Source: Nocardioides abyssi (GTDB lineage: Bacteria > Actinomycetota > Actinomycetes > Propionibacteriales > Nocardioidaceae). From it: a stretch of DNA of 64,000 nucleotides. Both the position numbers and the translations under genes were made by a program. Shown here in pieces: positions 35,439 to 45,356 of the stretch. Position 1 is the first letter of the stretch, and every line of letters starts with the position of its first letter. The stretch covers positions 973,375 to 1,037,374 of the forward strand of contig NZ_JAUHJR010000001.1 in the NCBI RefSeq assembly GCF_030412915.1, written 5' to 3'. Below the pieces are notes generated by a model. That model had not been told where the DNA came from. It searched no databases and saw nothing but the letters and a program-made list of their open reading frames with translations.

Positions 35439-36425
35439 ATGCCTTCCCCTCGGCCGCTGCTCATCGCCGGCTCGATCGCCACTGACCACCTGATGACCTT
35501 CCAGGGCAGGTTCGAGGACTCCCTGGTCGTCGAGCAGCTGCACAAGCTCTCGGTCTCGTTCCTGGTCGACGACCTCGAGATCCGGCGCGGCGGCGTGGCG
35601 CCGAACATGTGCTTCGGCCTCGGCCGGCTGGGCCTGCGACCCGTGCTGGTCGGCGCCGCCGGCGAGGACTTCGGCGACTACCGCTCCTGGCTGGAGCGGC
35701 ACGGCGTGGACTGCTCGCACGTGCGCATCTCCGAGAGCAAGCACACCGCGCGGTTCGTGTGCACCACCGACACCACGATGGCGCAGTTCGCCTCGTTCTA
35801 CCCCGGCGCGATGGCCGAGGCGCGGCTCATCGAGCTCGCCCCGATCGTCGAGGTCGTGGGGGAGCCGGAGTACGTCCTCATCGGCGCCGACGACCCCGAC
35901 GGCATGCTCCGCCACACCGACGAGTGCCGCCAGCGCGGCTACGCCTTCATCGCCGACCCCAGCCAGCAGCTGGCCTTCGGCGAGGGCGACCTGATCCGCC
36001 GCCTCGTCGACGGGGCCGCGCTGCTGTTCTCCAACGAGTACGAGTCGCACCTGATCGAGCAGAAGACCGGCTGGTCGGCCGACGAGGTGCTCGACCGGGT
36101 CGGCACCCAGGTCACCACGCTCGGCGCCGACGGCGTCAAGGTCCGCCGCAAGGGCGAGCCCGACATCGTGCTGCCCGCCGCCAAGGACGTCCGCGCGGTC
36201 GAGCCCACCGGGGTCGGCGACGCGTTCCGCTCCGGCTTCCTCGCGGCGCTGACCTGGGGCGTCGGCCTCGAGCGGGCCGCGCAGGTCGGCTGCGTGCTCG
36301 CGGCGTACGTCGTGGAGACGGTCGGCACGCAGGAGTACTCCTTCACCTCCGAGCAGTTCCTCGGCCGGGTCGAGCACTCCTACGGCGCGGAGGCCGCGGC
36401 CGACGTGCGGCCGCACCTGGTCTGA
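35439..36425 (+). CDS. adoK: Adenosine kinase (PfkB family, AdoK-like)
   Basis: 328 residues. The sequence SIATDHLMTFQGRF...HKLSVSFLVDDLEIRRGGVAPNM closely resembles mycobacterial AdoK (Rv2202c), which phosphorylates adenosine to AMP. The C-terminal PfkB signature and catalytic Asp are in DVRAVEPTGVGDAFRSGFLAAL; ATP site TLGADGVKV. I chose ATG 35439 rather than the in-frame GTG at 35427. Its placement near ctaC and the Fe-S carrier also matches mycobacteria. Older annotation calls it a sugar kinase. Confidence 0.88.
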   Translation: MPSPRPLLIAGSIATDHLMTFQGRFEDSLVVEQLHKLSVSFLVDDLEIRRGGVAPNMCFGLGRLGLRPVLVGAAGEDFGDYRSWLERHGVDCSHVRISESKHTARFVCTTDTTMAQFASFYPGAMAEARLIELAPIVEVVGEPEYVLIGADDPDGMLRHTDECRQRGYAFIADPSQQLAFGEGDLIRRLVDGAALLFSNEYESHLIEQKTGWSADEVLDRVGTQVTTLGADGVKVRRKGEPDIVLPAAKDVRAVEPTGVGDAFRSGFLAALTWGVGLERAAQVGCVLAAYVVETVGTQEYSFTSEQFLGRVEHSYGAEAAADVRPHLV

Positions 36426-36459
36426 GGCTCGCCCTGCGCGCCCGGCTCGGCGCTGCGGG

Positions 36460-36705
36460 TCAGGCCGTGCGGCGCACCAGGTAGCGCGGCGACCCGTCGG
36501 GGGCGGTGTCCTCACCGGCGTACTCCTGGCCGCGCATGCGGCACCACGCCGGCACGTCGGTGCGCGCCGCCACGTCGGTGGCGACGACCGCGAGCAGCTC
36601 GCCGACCGCCACCTCGCCGATCCGTCGGCCGAGGTGGATGACCGGCAGCGGGCAGAGCATCCCGCGGCAGTCCAGCTCGAGGGCGACCTCCGGTCCGGCG
36701 CTCAC
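36460..36705 (-). CDS. TusA-like sulfurtransferase
   Basis: 81 residues. CPLPVI motif in LELDCRGMLCPLPVIHLGRRIGE carries the sulfur-accepting cysteine; a DVPAWCRMRGQEY stretch adds a second cysteine. Receives persulfide from a cysteine desulfurase. GTG start overlaps the stop of the upstream desulfurase gene (GTGA), so the two proteins are probably a donor-acceptor pair. Confidence 0.9.
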   Translation of the reverse strand: MSAGPEVALELDCRGMLCPLPVIHLGRRIGEVAVGELLAVVATDVAARTDVPAWCRMRGQEYAGEDTAPDGSPRYLVRRTA

Positions 36706-37865
36706 AGGCCCACCTCGGCGCGGATGCCGGCGACGACCTCGGGCAGCGCCGCCAGGAAGCCGTCGACCTCGGCCTCCGTGGTGTCCCGGGCCAGCGAGAC
36801 CCGGACGTTGCCGTGGGTGAGCGCGCCCATCGCGGCCAGCACGTGGCTGGGCTCGAGCGTCGACGCGGTGCACGCCGAGCCGCTGGCGACCCCGAAGCCG
36901 CGGCGGTCGAGCCCGTCGACCAGCGCCTCGCCGTCGACGTAGAGGCAGGAGAAGGTCACCAGGTGGGGGAGCCGGTCGACGGGATCGCCGACGACCTCGG
37001 TGTCGGGCACGCGCGCGGCGCCCTCGCGGATGCGGTCCACCAGGGCTGCCTGCCGCCGCCCGACCTCGTCGCGCTCGGCGACCACGGCCTGCAGGGCGGC
37101 CGCGGCCGCGAGGGCGGCCGGGACGTTCTCGAAGCCGGTCGCGCGCTCGTCGACCCGGTCGTCACCGGGGAAGGGGTTGCGCCAGCGCGCGCCCTTGCGG
37201 ATCAGGAGCACGCCCACACCGGCCGGTCCGCCCCACTTGTGGGCCGAGAGGGCCGCGGCGTCCCAGCCGGCCGGCAGCGGCAGGCGCCCGCCGGCCGCGC
37301 ACGCGTCGACGAAGAGGGGTACGCCGCCGGCGGCCAGCGCGGCGGACACCTCGGCGACCGGCTGGACGGTGCCGACCTCGTGGTTGGCCGCCTGCACGGC
37401 CGTGACCGCCACGCCGGGAGCGGCCGCCGCGCGCGCGACCGCGTCGGGGGAGACCCGCCCCGACCGGTCGACCTCGACGGCGACGTGGTCGCCGGGCACC
37501 CAGGCCGCGGCGTGCAGCACCGCGGAGTGCTCCACGGCGGAGTGGACGACCGCGTCGCCGTGCCGGGCGCGCCCCGCACGCAGCCCGAGCAGCCCGCGGT
37601 GGACCGCGTCGGTGCCGGAGGCGGTGAAGGTGACCTCGTCGGGCCGCACGTCCAGGCAGTCCGCGACGACCTCGCGCGCGTTGTCCAGCAGCAGCCGCGC
37701 CGAGCGTGCCGAGCGGTGCAGGCGGCGGGGGTCGGCGTACCCCTGGTCGAGCGCGGCGAGCAGCGTGCGGCGTGCGGCCGGGTGCAGCGGCTCGGACGAG
37801 GCGGCGTCGAGGTAGCCGTGCGCGGCGGGCCCGCCGGGCGCCGCGGCCCCGGAGGCGGAGGTCAC
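36702..37865 (-). CDS. Cysteine desulfurase / class V aminotransferase
   Basis: 387 residues. PLP lysine in ALSAHKWGGPAGVGVLL, PLP-binding H in VVHSAVEHSAVL, and the active cysteine in GFGVASGSACTASTLEPSHVL. Takes sulfur from cysteine and probably hands it to the overlapping TusA-like protein for tRNA thiolation or a similar use; the exact acceptor pathway is inference. Leaderless-type promoter (TATGTT-N6-GTG). Confidence 0.9.
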   Translation of the reverse strand: MTSASGAAAPGGPAAHGYLDAASSEPLHPAARRTLLAALDQGYADPRRLHRSARSARLLLDNAREVVADCLDVRPDEVTFTASGTDAVHRGLLGLRAGRARHGDAVVHSAVEHSAVLHAAAWVPGDHVAVEVDRSGRVSPDAVARAAAAPGVAVTAVQAANHEVGTVQPVAEVSAALAAGGVPLFVDACAAGGRLPLPAGWDAAALSAHKWGGPAGVGVLLIRKGARWRNPFPGDDRVDERATGFENVPAALAAAAALQAVVAERDEVGRRQAALVDRIREGAARVPDTEVVGDPVDRLPHLVTFSCLYVDGEALVDGLDRRGFGVASGSACTASTLEPSHVLAAMGALTHGNVRVSLARDTTEAEVDGFLAALPEVVAGIRAEVGL

Positions 37866-37871
37866 AGCCCG

Positions 37872-37877
37872 AACATA
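37872..37877 (-). promoter_or_regulatory. -10 element, leaderless promoter of the desulfurase-tusA operon
   Basis: TATGTT on the minus strand, six bases from the GTG at 37865. Confidence 0.55.
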
Positions 37878-37912
37878 GACGACCCCGCAGCGCGACCTGC
37901 CGGTGGTTGAAG

Positions 37913-37918
37913 TAGTGT
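37913..37918 (+). promoter_or_regulatory. Possible -10 element of ctaC
   Basis: TAGTGT about 38 bases before the chosen ctaC start, leaving a leader of about 32 bases that holds AGAGGAAGG. Confidence 0.4.
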
Positions 37919-37956
37919 CTGACCTACTCGTGACCACCCAAGAGGAAGGCTCGTTC

Positions 37957-38895
37957 GTGGGTCTGCAACTCCCCCCGCGAGGGGTCGGGAAGGCCAGGCG
38001 TGGCCGCCGGGCACCCCTGCTCGCCGCCGTTCTCGGCATCGCCGTCGTGCTGCTCGCCGGGTGCTCCTCGGAGAACCGTGACGACTGGAAGAACCTGGCG
38101 ATGCCCTCGCCCGCCACGGAGCAGGGTGAGTCCACCCTCGCGCTCTGGCAGGGCGCCTGGGTCGCCGCGCTCCTGACCGGTGTCGTGGTCTGGGCCCTGA
38201 TCTTCTGGGTGGTGTGGCGCTACCGGCGCCGCAGCGCCGACGAGATCCCGATCCAGACGCGCTACAACCTGCCGCTCGAGATCTTCTACACGGTCGCGCC
38301 GATCATCATGGTGATCGTGTTCTTCTCGCACACCGTGCGGGTGCAGAACATCGTGCTCGACGACCCGACGCCGGACAACACCGTCGAGGTCGTGGGCCAG
38401 CAGTGGTCGTGGACGTTCAACCACGGCGTCGGTGAGCAGGACCCGTCGGCCAACGACGACCTGACCGACGACGAGTTCGCCTACGACCAATACGCCTACG
38501 TCAGCGGCACCGGCTCGGACATCCCGACGCTGGTCCTGCCCGTCGACCAGACGACGCGCTTCAACCTGTACTCGCCCGACGTCATCCACGACTTCGGCGT
38601 GCCCGCGTTCCTCATCAAGATGGACGTCATCCCGGGCCGGGTGAACCACTACCAGGTCACCCCGACCGAGATCGGCACCTACTCGGGCAAGTGCTACGAG
38701 CTCTGCGGCGTCTACCACTCGCGGATGCTCTTCAACGTCGAGGTCGTCAGCCAGGAGGACTACGCGGCGTACGTCGCGGACCTGGCCGAGACCGACAACA
38801 CCAGTGACGCTCCGCTGATCGGTGGCGAGAACGCCGACACGCAGGTCGGCCTCACCTCCGAGGCGGACGAGTACGCCGAGGGAGACGCAGAATGA
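37957..38895 (+). CDS. ctaC: Cytochrome c oxidase subunit II
   Basis: 312 residues. N-terminal lipobox LLAGC (Cys about 36) predicts lipoprotein processing; two transmembrane helices follow (about residues 67-90 and 108-128). The CuA site is complete: H in [10 protein letters not shown], then [12 protein letters not shown]. Accepts electrons from the cytochrome bcc complex. I chose GTG 37957 because AGAGGAAGG ends 7 bases upstream; the frame continues to 37903. Overlaps ctaD (ATGA). Confidence 0.96.
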   Translation: MGLQLPPRGVGKARRGRRAPLLAAVLGIAVVLLAGCSSENRDDWKNLAMPSPATEQGESTLALWQGAWVAALLTGVVVWALIFWVVWRYRRRSADEIPIQTRYNLPLEIFYTVAPIIMVIVFFSHTVRVQNIVLDDPTPDNTVEVVGQQWSWTFNHGVGEQDPSANDDLTDDEFAYDQYAYVSGTGSDIPTLVLPVDQTTRFNLYSPDVIHDFGVPAFLIKMDVIPGRVNHYQVTPTEIGTYSGKCYELCGVYHSRMLFNVEVVSQEDYAAYVADLAETDNTSDAPLIGGENADTQVGLTSEADEYAEGDAE

Positions 38896-40649
38896 CCGCA
38901 ACAGCAGCACGCACGGCCGACGTGACGGTCGTGCGCAAGCCCCTCGGGCAGCAGCTGGTCCGGATCATGACGACCACCGACCACAAGCTGATCGGCAAGC
39001 TGTACCTCGGCACGTCCTTCTTCTGGTTCCTCGTCGGCGGCCTGATGGCCCTGCTGATCCGTTCCGAGCTGGCCTTCCCGGGCCAGCAGGTCGTCAATGA
39101 CGAGCTGTACAACCAGCTCTTCACGATGCACGGCACGATCATGCTGCTGCTGTTCGCGACGCCGCTGTTCTTCGGCTTCGCGAACGTGATCATGCCGATC
39201 CAGATCGGCTCGCCCGACGTGGCGTTCCCGCGGATGAACATGTTCAGCTACTGGCTGTTCCTGTTCGGCGGCCTCATCGCCGCCTCGGGCTTCCTCACCC
39301 CCTCGGGTGCCGCCAGCTTCGGCTGGACCGGTTACACCCCGCTGAGCGACGCGGTCCGCTCGCCCGGCGTCGGTGGCGACCTGTGGATCATGGGCCTCTA
39401 CCTCGCCGGTCTGGGCACCATCCTCGGCGCGGTCAACTTCATCACCACGATCATCTCGATGCGTGCGCCGGGCATGACCATGTTCCGGATGCCGCTGTTC
39501 ACCTGGAACACGCTGATCACCAGCCTGCTGGTCCTCATCGCGTTCCCGATCCTGGCCGGCGCGCTGCTGATGCTGGAGGCCGACCGACAGCTCGGTGCGC
39601 ACGTCTTCGACACCGCGCACGGTGGATCGATCCTGTGGCAGCACCTGTTCTGGTTCTTCGGGCACCCGGAGGTCTACATCATCGCGCTGCCGTTCTTCGG
39701 CATCGTGACCGAGATCCTGCCGGTCTTCAGTCGCAAGCCGATCTTCGGCTACGTCGGCCTCGTCGGCGCGACCCTGGCCATCGCGATCCTCTCGGTCGCG
39801 GTGTGGGCGCACCACATGTTCGTCACCGGCGCGGTGGACCTGCCGTTCTTCTCCGGCATGACGTTCCTGATCGCGGTGCCGACAGGAGTGAAGTTCTTCA
39901 ACTGGATCGGCACGATGTGGGGCGGGTCGGTGTCGATGGACACCCCGATGCTGTGGAGCGTCGGCTTCCTCGTCACCTTCCTCTTCGGTGGCCTGACCGG
40001 CATCATCCTGGCCAGCCCGCCGCTGGACTTCCACGTCACCGACTCCTACTTCGTGGTCGCGCACTTCCACTACGTCGTCTTCGGCACCGTGGTGTTCGCG
40101 ATGTTCGCCGGCTTCTACTTCTGGTGGCCGAAGATGACCGGCCGGATGCTCGACGAGCGCCTCGGCAAGGTCCACTTCTGGCTGCTGTTCGTCGGCTTCC
40201 ACACCACGTTCCTCGTCCAGCACTGGCTGGGTGTGGAGGGCATGCCGCGCCGCTACGCCGACTACCTGCCCGAGGACGGCTTCACCGTCCTCAACCAGGT
40301 CTCGACGATCGGCTCGTTCCTGCTGGCGGCCTCGACGCTGCCGTTCCTCTACAACGTCTACGTCTCCGCGCGTGGCCCCAAGGTGCTCGTCGACGACCCG
40401 TGGGGCTGGGGACGGTCGCTGGAGTGGGCCACGAGCTGCCCGCCGCCGCGCCACAACTTCGTCTCGATCCCGCGGATCCGCTCGGAGTCGCCGGCCTTCG
40501 ACCTGCACCACCCGGAGGTCGCTGCGCTCGAGATGGAGCAGAACGAGGCGGCACGTGACGGCGGCTTCGCCGACGCGCCGGACATGGAGGGCCGTGCGAG
40601 CGTGATCGACGACCGCACGCCGAACGACGAGGGGAAGAACGACCGATGA
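38892..40649 (+). CDS. ctaD: Cytochrome c oxidase subunit I (aa3)
   Basis: 585 residues, twelve-helix core. Heme and CuB ligands are visible: [19 protein letters not shown] (His-Glu-Tyr of the CuB/His-Tyr region), HHMFVTG and HFHYVVFG; the K-channel-like [14 protein letters not shown] is present. Reduces O2 and pumps protons. Cytoplasmic tail of about 60 polar residues ends the protein. ATGA overlaps at both ends with ctaC and ctaF. Confidence 0.98.
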   Translation: MTATAARTADVTVVRKPLGQQLVRIMTTTDHKLIGKLYLGTSFFWFLVGGLMALLIRSELAFPGQQVVNDELYNQLFTMHGTIMLLLFATPLFFGFANVIMPIQIGSPDVAFPRMNMFSYWLFLFGGLIAASGFLTPSGAASFGWTGYTPLSDAVRSPGVGGDLWIMGLYLAGLGTILGAVNFITTIISMRAPGMTMFRMPLFTWNTLITSLLVLIAFPILAGALLMLEADRQLGAHVFDTAHGGSILWQHLFWFFGHPEVYIIALPFFGIVTEILPVFSRKPIFGYVGLVGATLAIAILSVAVWAHHMFVTGAVDLPFFSGMTFLIAVPTGVKFFNWIGTMWGGSVSMDTPMLWSVGFLVTFLFGGLTGIILASPPLDFHVTDSYFVVAHFHYVVFGTVVFAMFAGFYFWWPKMTGRMLDERLGKVHFWLLFVGFHTTFLVQHWLGVEGMPRRYADYLPEDGFTVLNQVSTIGSFLLAASTLPFLYNVYVSARGPKVLVDDPWGWGRSLEWATSCPPPRHNFVSIPRIRSESPAFDLHHPEVAALEMEQNEAARDGGFADAPDMEGRASVIDDRTPNDEGKNDR

Positions 40650-41062
40650 AGGCTGAGGCCTGGATCTTCGCGATCTGCACCGTCTTCCTGGTGCTGGTCA
40701 CGCCGGCGTACTGGTTCGTGACCTCGGCCAGCGACGAGGGCGGTGACTGGACCGGCACCTCGGCGCTGGTGATGACCACGCTGCTGGTCGCCATGGTCAC
40801 CCTCTACCTGGGCTTCCACGCCCGGAAGATGGACGCCCGTCCCGAGGACCGCAAGGACGCCGAGATCGCGGACGGCGCCGGCGAGCTCGGCTTCTTCCCG
40901 CCGTACTCCTGGTGGCCGCTGTGGTGCGCCGCGACGCTCGCGGTGTGCATGATCGGCATCGCGGCCGGCGCCTGGTGGCTGTTCATCATCGGTGGTGCCC
41001 TCGGTGCCATCGCGCTGACCGGCCTGGTCTTCGAGTACTACCGGGGCGAGCACGCCCACTGA
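40646..41062 (+). CDS. ctaF: Cytochrome c oxidase subunit IV (CtaF)
   Basis: 138 residues, four hydrophobic helices (about 4-25, 36-55, 88-105, 108-128). Opening [25 protein letters not shown] and [11 protein letters not shown] fit the actinobacterial subunit IV. Completes the ctaC-ctaD-ctaF operon; followed by a terminator. Confidence 0.93.
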   Translation: MKAEAWIFAICTVFLVLVTPAYWFVTSASDEGGDWTGTSALVMTTLLVAMVTLYLGFHARKMDARPEDRKDAEIADGAGELGFFPPYSWWPLWCAATLAVCMIGIAAGAWWLFIIGGALGAIALTGLVFEYYRGEHAH

Positions 41063-41094
41063 ACCACCGCCCCTCGGGGCACCAGCAGGACCAC

Positions 41095-41146
41095 GAGACG
41101 AGACCCCGCGACCCGGATGCAACCCGGGCGCGGGGTTTCGCGTCTC
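41095..41146 (+). terminator. Terminator after the ctaCDF operon
   Basis: Long imperfect hairpin: GAGACG...ACCCCGCG pairs with CGCGGGGT...CGTCTC, with an inner CCCGG/CCGGG pairing and small internal bulge. A smaller GCCCCTCGGGGC hairpin precedes it at 41069. Confidence 0.75.
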
Positions 41147-41221
41147 CTCCGTGACAGCCGTTAACCTCGAGGCGCCGGCCGCGTGCCGGTGACCTCGACC
41201 CGAACCGCCGTGGAGTCCTGC

Positions 41222-42466
41222 ATGTCCGAGCGTCGCGCTCGCACCACCCGCCCGCGTGCCCACCGAGGCGCAGCCCTCGCGGTCCTGGCCCTCGCCGCCC
41301 CGCTGCTGGCCGCCTGCCAGGGCGACGGCACGCCGGCGGCCTCGCCCGGCTCCGCAGGGACGACCGCCGTCGCGGGCGAGACCGCCCCGCAGGCACGGAT
41401 CTCGACCAACCTCCGAGGCGGCAGCCGGCCGGTGCCGGTGGACCGGCTCGTGGAGGTGACCGCGTCCGCCGCCGAGCTGAGCGACGTCACCCTCGCGCCC
41501 GTCGGCGGCCCGACCGAGGAGGCCCCGCGGGTGCGCGGCCGCCTCACCGACGACGGCACCACCTGGCGGGCCACCGACCGGCTCGAGCCCGGCACGTCGT
41601 ACGTCCTGCGGGCCCGGGGCGAGGACGCCGCGGGAGAGCGCGTGGTGGAGCGGTCGCGGTTCCGCACCGTCGACCTCACCCTCGACCAGCAGACCTACCC
41701 CTCGCTGGCCCCGCTGGACGGCGAGACCGTCGGGGTCGGGATGCCGGTCATCGTCACCTTCGACGTGCCGGTCACCGACAAGGCCGCGTTCGAGGAGCAC
41801 CTCTCGGTCGACGCGCGGCCCGCGCAGCCGGGGACGTGGCACTGGCTCAGCGACACCGAGGTCCACTACCGCCCCAAGTCCTACTGGAAGCCCGGCACCG
41901 AGGTGAGCGTCGACGTCGACGTCAACAGCGTCCCGGCGGGGGGCGGCGTCTACGGCCAGCTGAGCCGGTCGATCGACTTCACCGTCGGCGACGCCCACGT
42001 CTACAAGGTCGACGCCCAGGCGCACCAGATGAAGGTCTTCAGCAACGGCAAGCTGCTGCGGACGCTGCCGGTCACCACCGGCAAGCCGGGCTTCACCACC
42101 CGCTCGGGCACCAAGGTCATCATCGAGAAGTTCGACGTGAAGCGGATGAACTCCGAGACCGTCGGCATCGCCGCCGGCAGCGCCGAGGCCTACGACATCG
42201 ACGACGTGCAGTGGGCGATGCGGCTGACCTACTCCGGGGAGTTCATCCACGCCGCCCCGTGGTCGGTCGGGTCCCAGGGCTACGCCAACGTCAGCCACGG
42301 CTGCACCGGGCTGAGCACCGCCGACGCCGGCTGGCTCTACTCGATGAGCCGTCGCGGCGACGTCGTGGAGTACGTCGGCACCGACCGACCGATGACGATG
42401 GACAACGGCTACGGCGACTGGAACGCCTCGTGGGCCGACTACCGCAAGGGCTCGGCGCTCAGCTGA
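41222..42466 (+). CDS. L,D-transpeptidase lipoprotein with Ig-like domains
   Basis: 414 residues. Lipobox LLAAC (Cys about 32) predicts a lipid anchor outside the membrane. Two Ig-like domains (about 60-145 and 150-250) precede the YkuD catalytic domain, whose catalytic Cys lies in NVSHGCTGLST, with His in FIHAAPWSVGSQGYANVSHG. Makes 3-3 crosslinks in peptidoglycan; architecture matches mycobacterial LdtA/B-type enzymes. ATG 41222 chosen for the signal sequence; TAACCT at 41162-41167 may be its -10. Stop overlaps the convergent gene's stop. Confidence 0.93.
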   Translation: MSERRARTTRPRAHRGAALAVLALAAPLLAACQGDGTPAASPGSAGTTAVAGETAPQARISTNLRGGSRPVPVDRLVEVTASAAELSDVTLAPVGGPTEEAPRVRGRLTDDGTTWRATDRLEPGTSYVLRARGEDAAGERVVERSRFRTVDLTLDQQTYPSLAPLDGETVGVGMPVIVTFDVPVTDKAAFEEHLSVDARPAQPGTWHWLSDTEVHYRPKSYWKPGTEVSVDVDVNSVPAGGGVYGQLSRSIDFTVGDAHVYKVDAQAHQMKVFSNGKLLRTLPVTTGKPGFTTRSGTKVIIEKFDVKRMNSETVGIAAGSAEAYDIDDVQWAMRLTYSGEFIHAAPWSVGSQGYANVSHGCTGLSTADAGWLYSMSRRGDVVEYVGTDRPMTMDNGYGDWNASWADYRKGSALS

Positions 42467-43496
42467 GCAGGTCGCGCACCATCGGCACCACCTGGGTGCC
42501 GTAGAGCTCGATGCACTCCATGAGGTGCTCGTGCGGCAACGGGCCGTGGGAGTACTTCAGGTCGAAGCGGTCGATGCCCAGCGCCTGCACGGTCGCCGCG
42601 ATCTTGCGGGCGACCGTCTCCGGCGAGCCGACGAACAGCGCTCCGTGGTCGGCCTCGCTGTCCAGCTGCGCCCGGGTCGCCGGGGGCCAGCCACGCTCGC
42701 GGCCGATGCGGTCGCGGTTGGCCTTGAAGTGCGGGAACAGCCGCTCGCGTGCCTCGGCGTCGGTGCGGGCGACGAAGCCGGGGGAGTGCACCCCCACCGG
42801 CAGCCGCGGCTGGCCGAGCTCGTCGAGCGCCCGGGCGTAGAGGTCGACGTACGGCGCGAAGCGTGCCGGCTCGCCGCCGATGATCGCGAGCATCAGCGGA
42901 AGGCCGTAGCGCGCCGCCCGGACGACCGACTCCGGCGAGCCGCCGACCGCGACCCAGGACCGCAGCGGCTGCTGCTCGGGCTGCGGCCACACCCGGGCGT
43001 CGACCAGCGGCCGCCGGGTGGTGCCCTCCCAGCTCAACGGCTGGCCCTGGGCGGTCGCGAGCCGCAGCCGGGCGAACAGGTCGAGCTTCTCGCTGAAGAG
43101 GGCCTCGTAGTCGCCGAGGTCGAAGCCGAAGAGCGGGAAGGACTCGGTGAACGAGCCGCGGCCGAGGGTGACCTCGGCCCGGCCCCCGGAGAGCGCGTCG
43201 ATCGTGCCGAACCGCTCCATCACCCGCACCGGGTCGTCGGAGCTGAGCACCGTGACCGCCGACCCGAGCAGGATCCGCTCGGTGGTGGTCGCCAGGGCCG
43301 CCAGCACGACGTCGGGGGCGGAGATCGCGTAGTCGTCGCGGTGGTGCTCGCCGATGCCGAAGGCGTCGACACCCACCTCGTCGGCGAGCCGGCCCTGGGC
43401 GACGACGTCCCGCACGACCTGGGCGTGGGGGAGGAGGGTGCCGTCCGGACCGACGGTCACGTCGCCGAAGGTGTCGAGGCCGAGCTGGAGGTCCAT
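42459..43496 (-). CDS. LLM-class flavin-dependent oxidoreductase
   Basis: 345 residues; luciferase-like TIM-barrel FMN/F420 enzyme. Landmarks: MDLQLGLDTFGDV, FGIGEHHRDDYAISAP, LGSAVTVLSSDDPVRV, ATLDALSGGR-like GTIDALSGGRAEVTLGRG and a C-terminal GSPETVARKIA. Substrate unknown. GGAAGG lies 6 bases before the ATG. It sits between the L,D-transpeptidase and the qcr operon, with no obvious link to either. Confidence 0.9.
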   Translation of the reverse strand: MDLQLGLDTFGDVTVGPDGTLLPHAQVVRDVVAQGRLADEVGVDAFGIGEHHRDDYAISAPDVVLAALATTTERILLGSAVTVLSSDDPVRVMERFGTIDALSGGRAEVTLGRGSFTESFPLFGFDLGDYEALFSEKLDLFARLRLATAQGQPLSWEGTTRRPLVDARVWPQPEQQPLRSWVAVGGSPESVVRAARYGLPLMLAIIGGEPARFAPYVDLYARALDELGQPRLPVGVHSPGFVARTDAEARERLFPHFKANRDRIGRERGWPPATRAQLDSEADHGALFVGSPETVARKIAATVQALGIDRFDLKYSHGPLPHEHLMECIELYGTQVVPMVRDLLS

Positions 43497-43532
43497 GGGG
43501 TGCCTTCCGGTGGCGGGGTTTGGTGCGGGTGT

Positions 43533-43577
43533 ACGGCGAGGGCCCCGGCCGCTGGTGCGGTCCGGGGCCCTCGCCGT
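43533..43577 (-). terminator. Terminator after the qcrCAB operon
   Basis: Sixteen-base perfect stem (ACGGCGAGGGCCCCGG and complement) with a 13-base loop, between qcrB and the LLM oxidoreductase gene. On the plus strand the hairpin is followed by GCTTGCTT. Confidence 0.7.
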
Positions 43578-43602
43578 GCTTGCTTCAGGTGGTGCTGGCG
43601 CC

Positions 43603-45354
43603 TCAGTGGTCGCCGCGGAGCGTCTCACCCTCGACGGCGTGGTGGCCGTCGAACTGGTGGCCGTCCGCCGAGACACCCTCGAGCTCGCCGTGCGCCTCGT
43701 GCTCGGCGTGGTGGTGCGCCTCCTCCAGCTCGGCCGCGGTGGGCTTCTGGATGTTGTCGGCGAACCACAGCGTCTGCAGGCGGCCGCGGAGCTTGCTCCC
43801 GCGGCCGGCGGGGGCGGCGAGACCGTTGGGGTCGCGGTCGCCGGTGCTGACCGCGACGTAGGACGCCTCGTCGCGGTCGCGAGCGGTGAGGGCGTACGCC
43901 TTGGCCGTGTCGATCGGCAAGTGCCGCTCGCTGTAGCCACCCTCGGGCGAGCGCATGATCACGCCCGTCTCGTAGCCGTGCAGCAGCTTCTCGTTGTCCT
44001 GGCGCTGCAGCGAGATGCACCAGCGGCGGGTGATCATGAAGGCGATCAGCGGACCGATGAACACCGCAGCACGCATGAAGTACGTGATCTGGTTGATGCT
44101 CAGGTGCAACTTGATCGCGATGATGTCGTTGCCGCCCGCGGCCCACATCAGGCCGTAGAAGGTCATCAGCGAGACCATCAGCGCGGTGCGCGTCGGAGCG
44201 TTGCGCGGGCGCTGGAGCAGGTGGTGCTCGCGCTTGTCGCCGGTGACCCAGGCCTCCAGGAAGGGCAGGAGGAGCAGGATCGTGAACATCAGGCCCGGGA
44301 GCACGATGATCGGCAGGAAGACGTTCCAGGACCAGGTCGTGCCCCAGAACTCCGACTCCCAGCCCGGCATGATCCGCAGCGCGCCGTCGGGCCAGCCCAT
44401 GTACCAGTCGGGCTGCGAGCCGGCGGTGACCTTGGTCGGGTCGTAGGGGCCGTACTTCCAGACCGGGTTGATCGTCATCAGGCCACCCATGAGGGCGCAG
44501 ACGCCGAACACGATGAAGAAGAAGCCGCCCGCCTTCGCGGCGTACACCGGCAGCATCGGGAAGCCCACGACGTTCTGCTCGGTGCGGCCGGGACCAGGCC
44601 ACTGGGTGTGCTTGTGGTAGACGAGCAGCAGCATGTGCGCGGCGATCAGCGCCAGCAGCAGGCCCGGGATCAGCAGGATGTGGATCGTGTACAGGCGCGG
44701 GATGATCGAGTCACCGGGGAACTCGCCGCCGAAGAGGAAGAACGACATGTAGGTGCCGACCACCGGGATCGACTTCATGAAGCCGTCCGCGGCGCGGACG
44801 CCGGTGCCCGAGAGCAGGTCGTCGGGGAGCGAGTAGCCGGTGAAGCCCTCGAGGGTGCCCAGGATCAGCAGGAGGCAGCCGATGACCCAGTTCATCTCGC
44901 GCGGCTTGCGGTGCGCGCCGGTGAAGAACACGCGCAGCAGGTGGATCATCATCGAGGCGATGAAGAGCATCGCGGCCCAGTGGTGCATCTGCCGCATCAG
45001 CAGGCCACCGCGGACGTCGAAGGAGATGTCCAGGGTCGAGGCCATCGACTCCGACATCGCCACGCCGCGCAGCTGGTCGTAGGAGCCCTCGTAGTGGATC
45101 TCGCCCATGCTCGGGTTGAACCAGAGCGTGAGGAAGACACCCGAGAGCAGCAGGACCACGAAGCTCCACAGGGCGATCTCGCCCAGCATGAAGGACCAGT
45201 GGTCGGGGAAGACCTTGCGCAGGTTCTTCTTCATGGCCGTGCCGAGGCCGAGGCGCTCGTCGGCCCAGTTCGCGACGACCCCGGCGCGGCCGGGCTTCTT
45301 CGCGACGGCCGCCGAGGAGTTGCTCGTGGCGACCTTGCTCGTGTCGATGCTCAT
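43603..45354 (-). CDS. qcrB: Cytochrome bc1 complex cytochrome b subunit
   Basis: 583 residues; quinol-oxidising, heme b-carrying subunit of the actinobacterial bcc complex. Heme ligands in MRQMHHWAAMLF and HILLIPGLLLALIAAHMLLL; Qo-site stretch PDWYMGWPDG. A long C-terminal extension ends in a His/Glu-rich tail (AHHHAEHEAHGELEG). Last gene of qcrC-qcrA-qcrB, two bases after qcrA. Confidence 0.97.
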   Translation of the reverse strand: MSIDTSKVATSNSSAAVAKKPGRAGVVANWADERLGLGTAMKKNLRKVFPDHWSFMLGEIALWSFVVLLLSGVFLTLWFNPSMGEIHYEGSYDQLRGVAMSESMASTLDISFDVRGGLLMRQMHHWAAMLFIASMMIHLLRVFFTGAHRKPREMNWVIGCLLLILGTLEGFTGYSLPDDLLSGTGVRAADGFMKSIPVVGTYMSFFLFGGEFPGDSIIPRLYTIHILLIPGLLLALIAAHMLLLVYHKHTQWPGPGRTEQNVVGFPMLPVYAAKAGGFFFIVFGVCALMGGLMTINPVWKYGPYDPTKVTAGSQPDWYMGWPDGALRIMPGWESEFWGTTWSWNVFLPIIVLPGLMFTILLLLPFLEAWVTGDKREHHLLQRPRNAPTRTALMVSLMTFYGLMWAAGGNDIIAIKLHLSINQITYFMRAAVFIGPLIAFMITRRWCISLQRQDNEKLLHGYETGVIMRSPEGGYSERHLPIDTAKAYALTARDRDEASYVAVSTGDRDPNGLAAPAGRGSKLRGRLQTLWFADNIQKPTAAELEEAHHHAEHEAHGELEGVSADGHQFDGHHAVEGETLRGDH

Positions 45355-45356
45355 TG

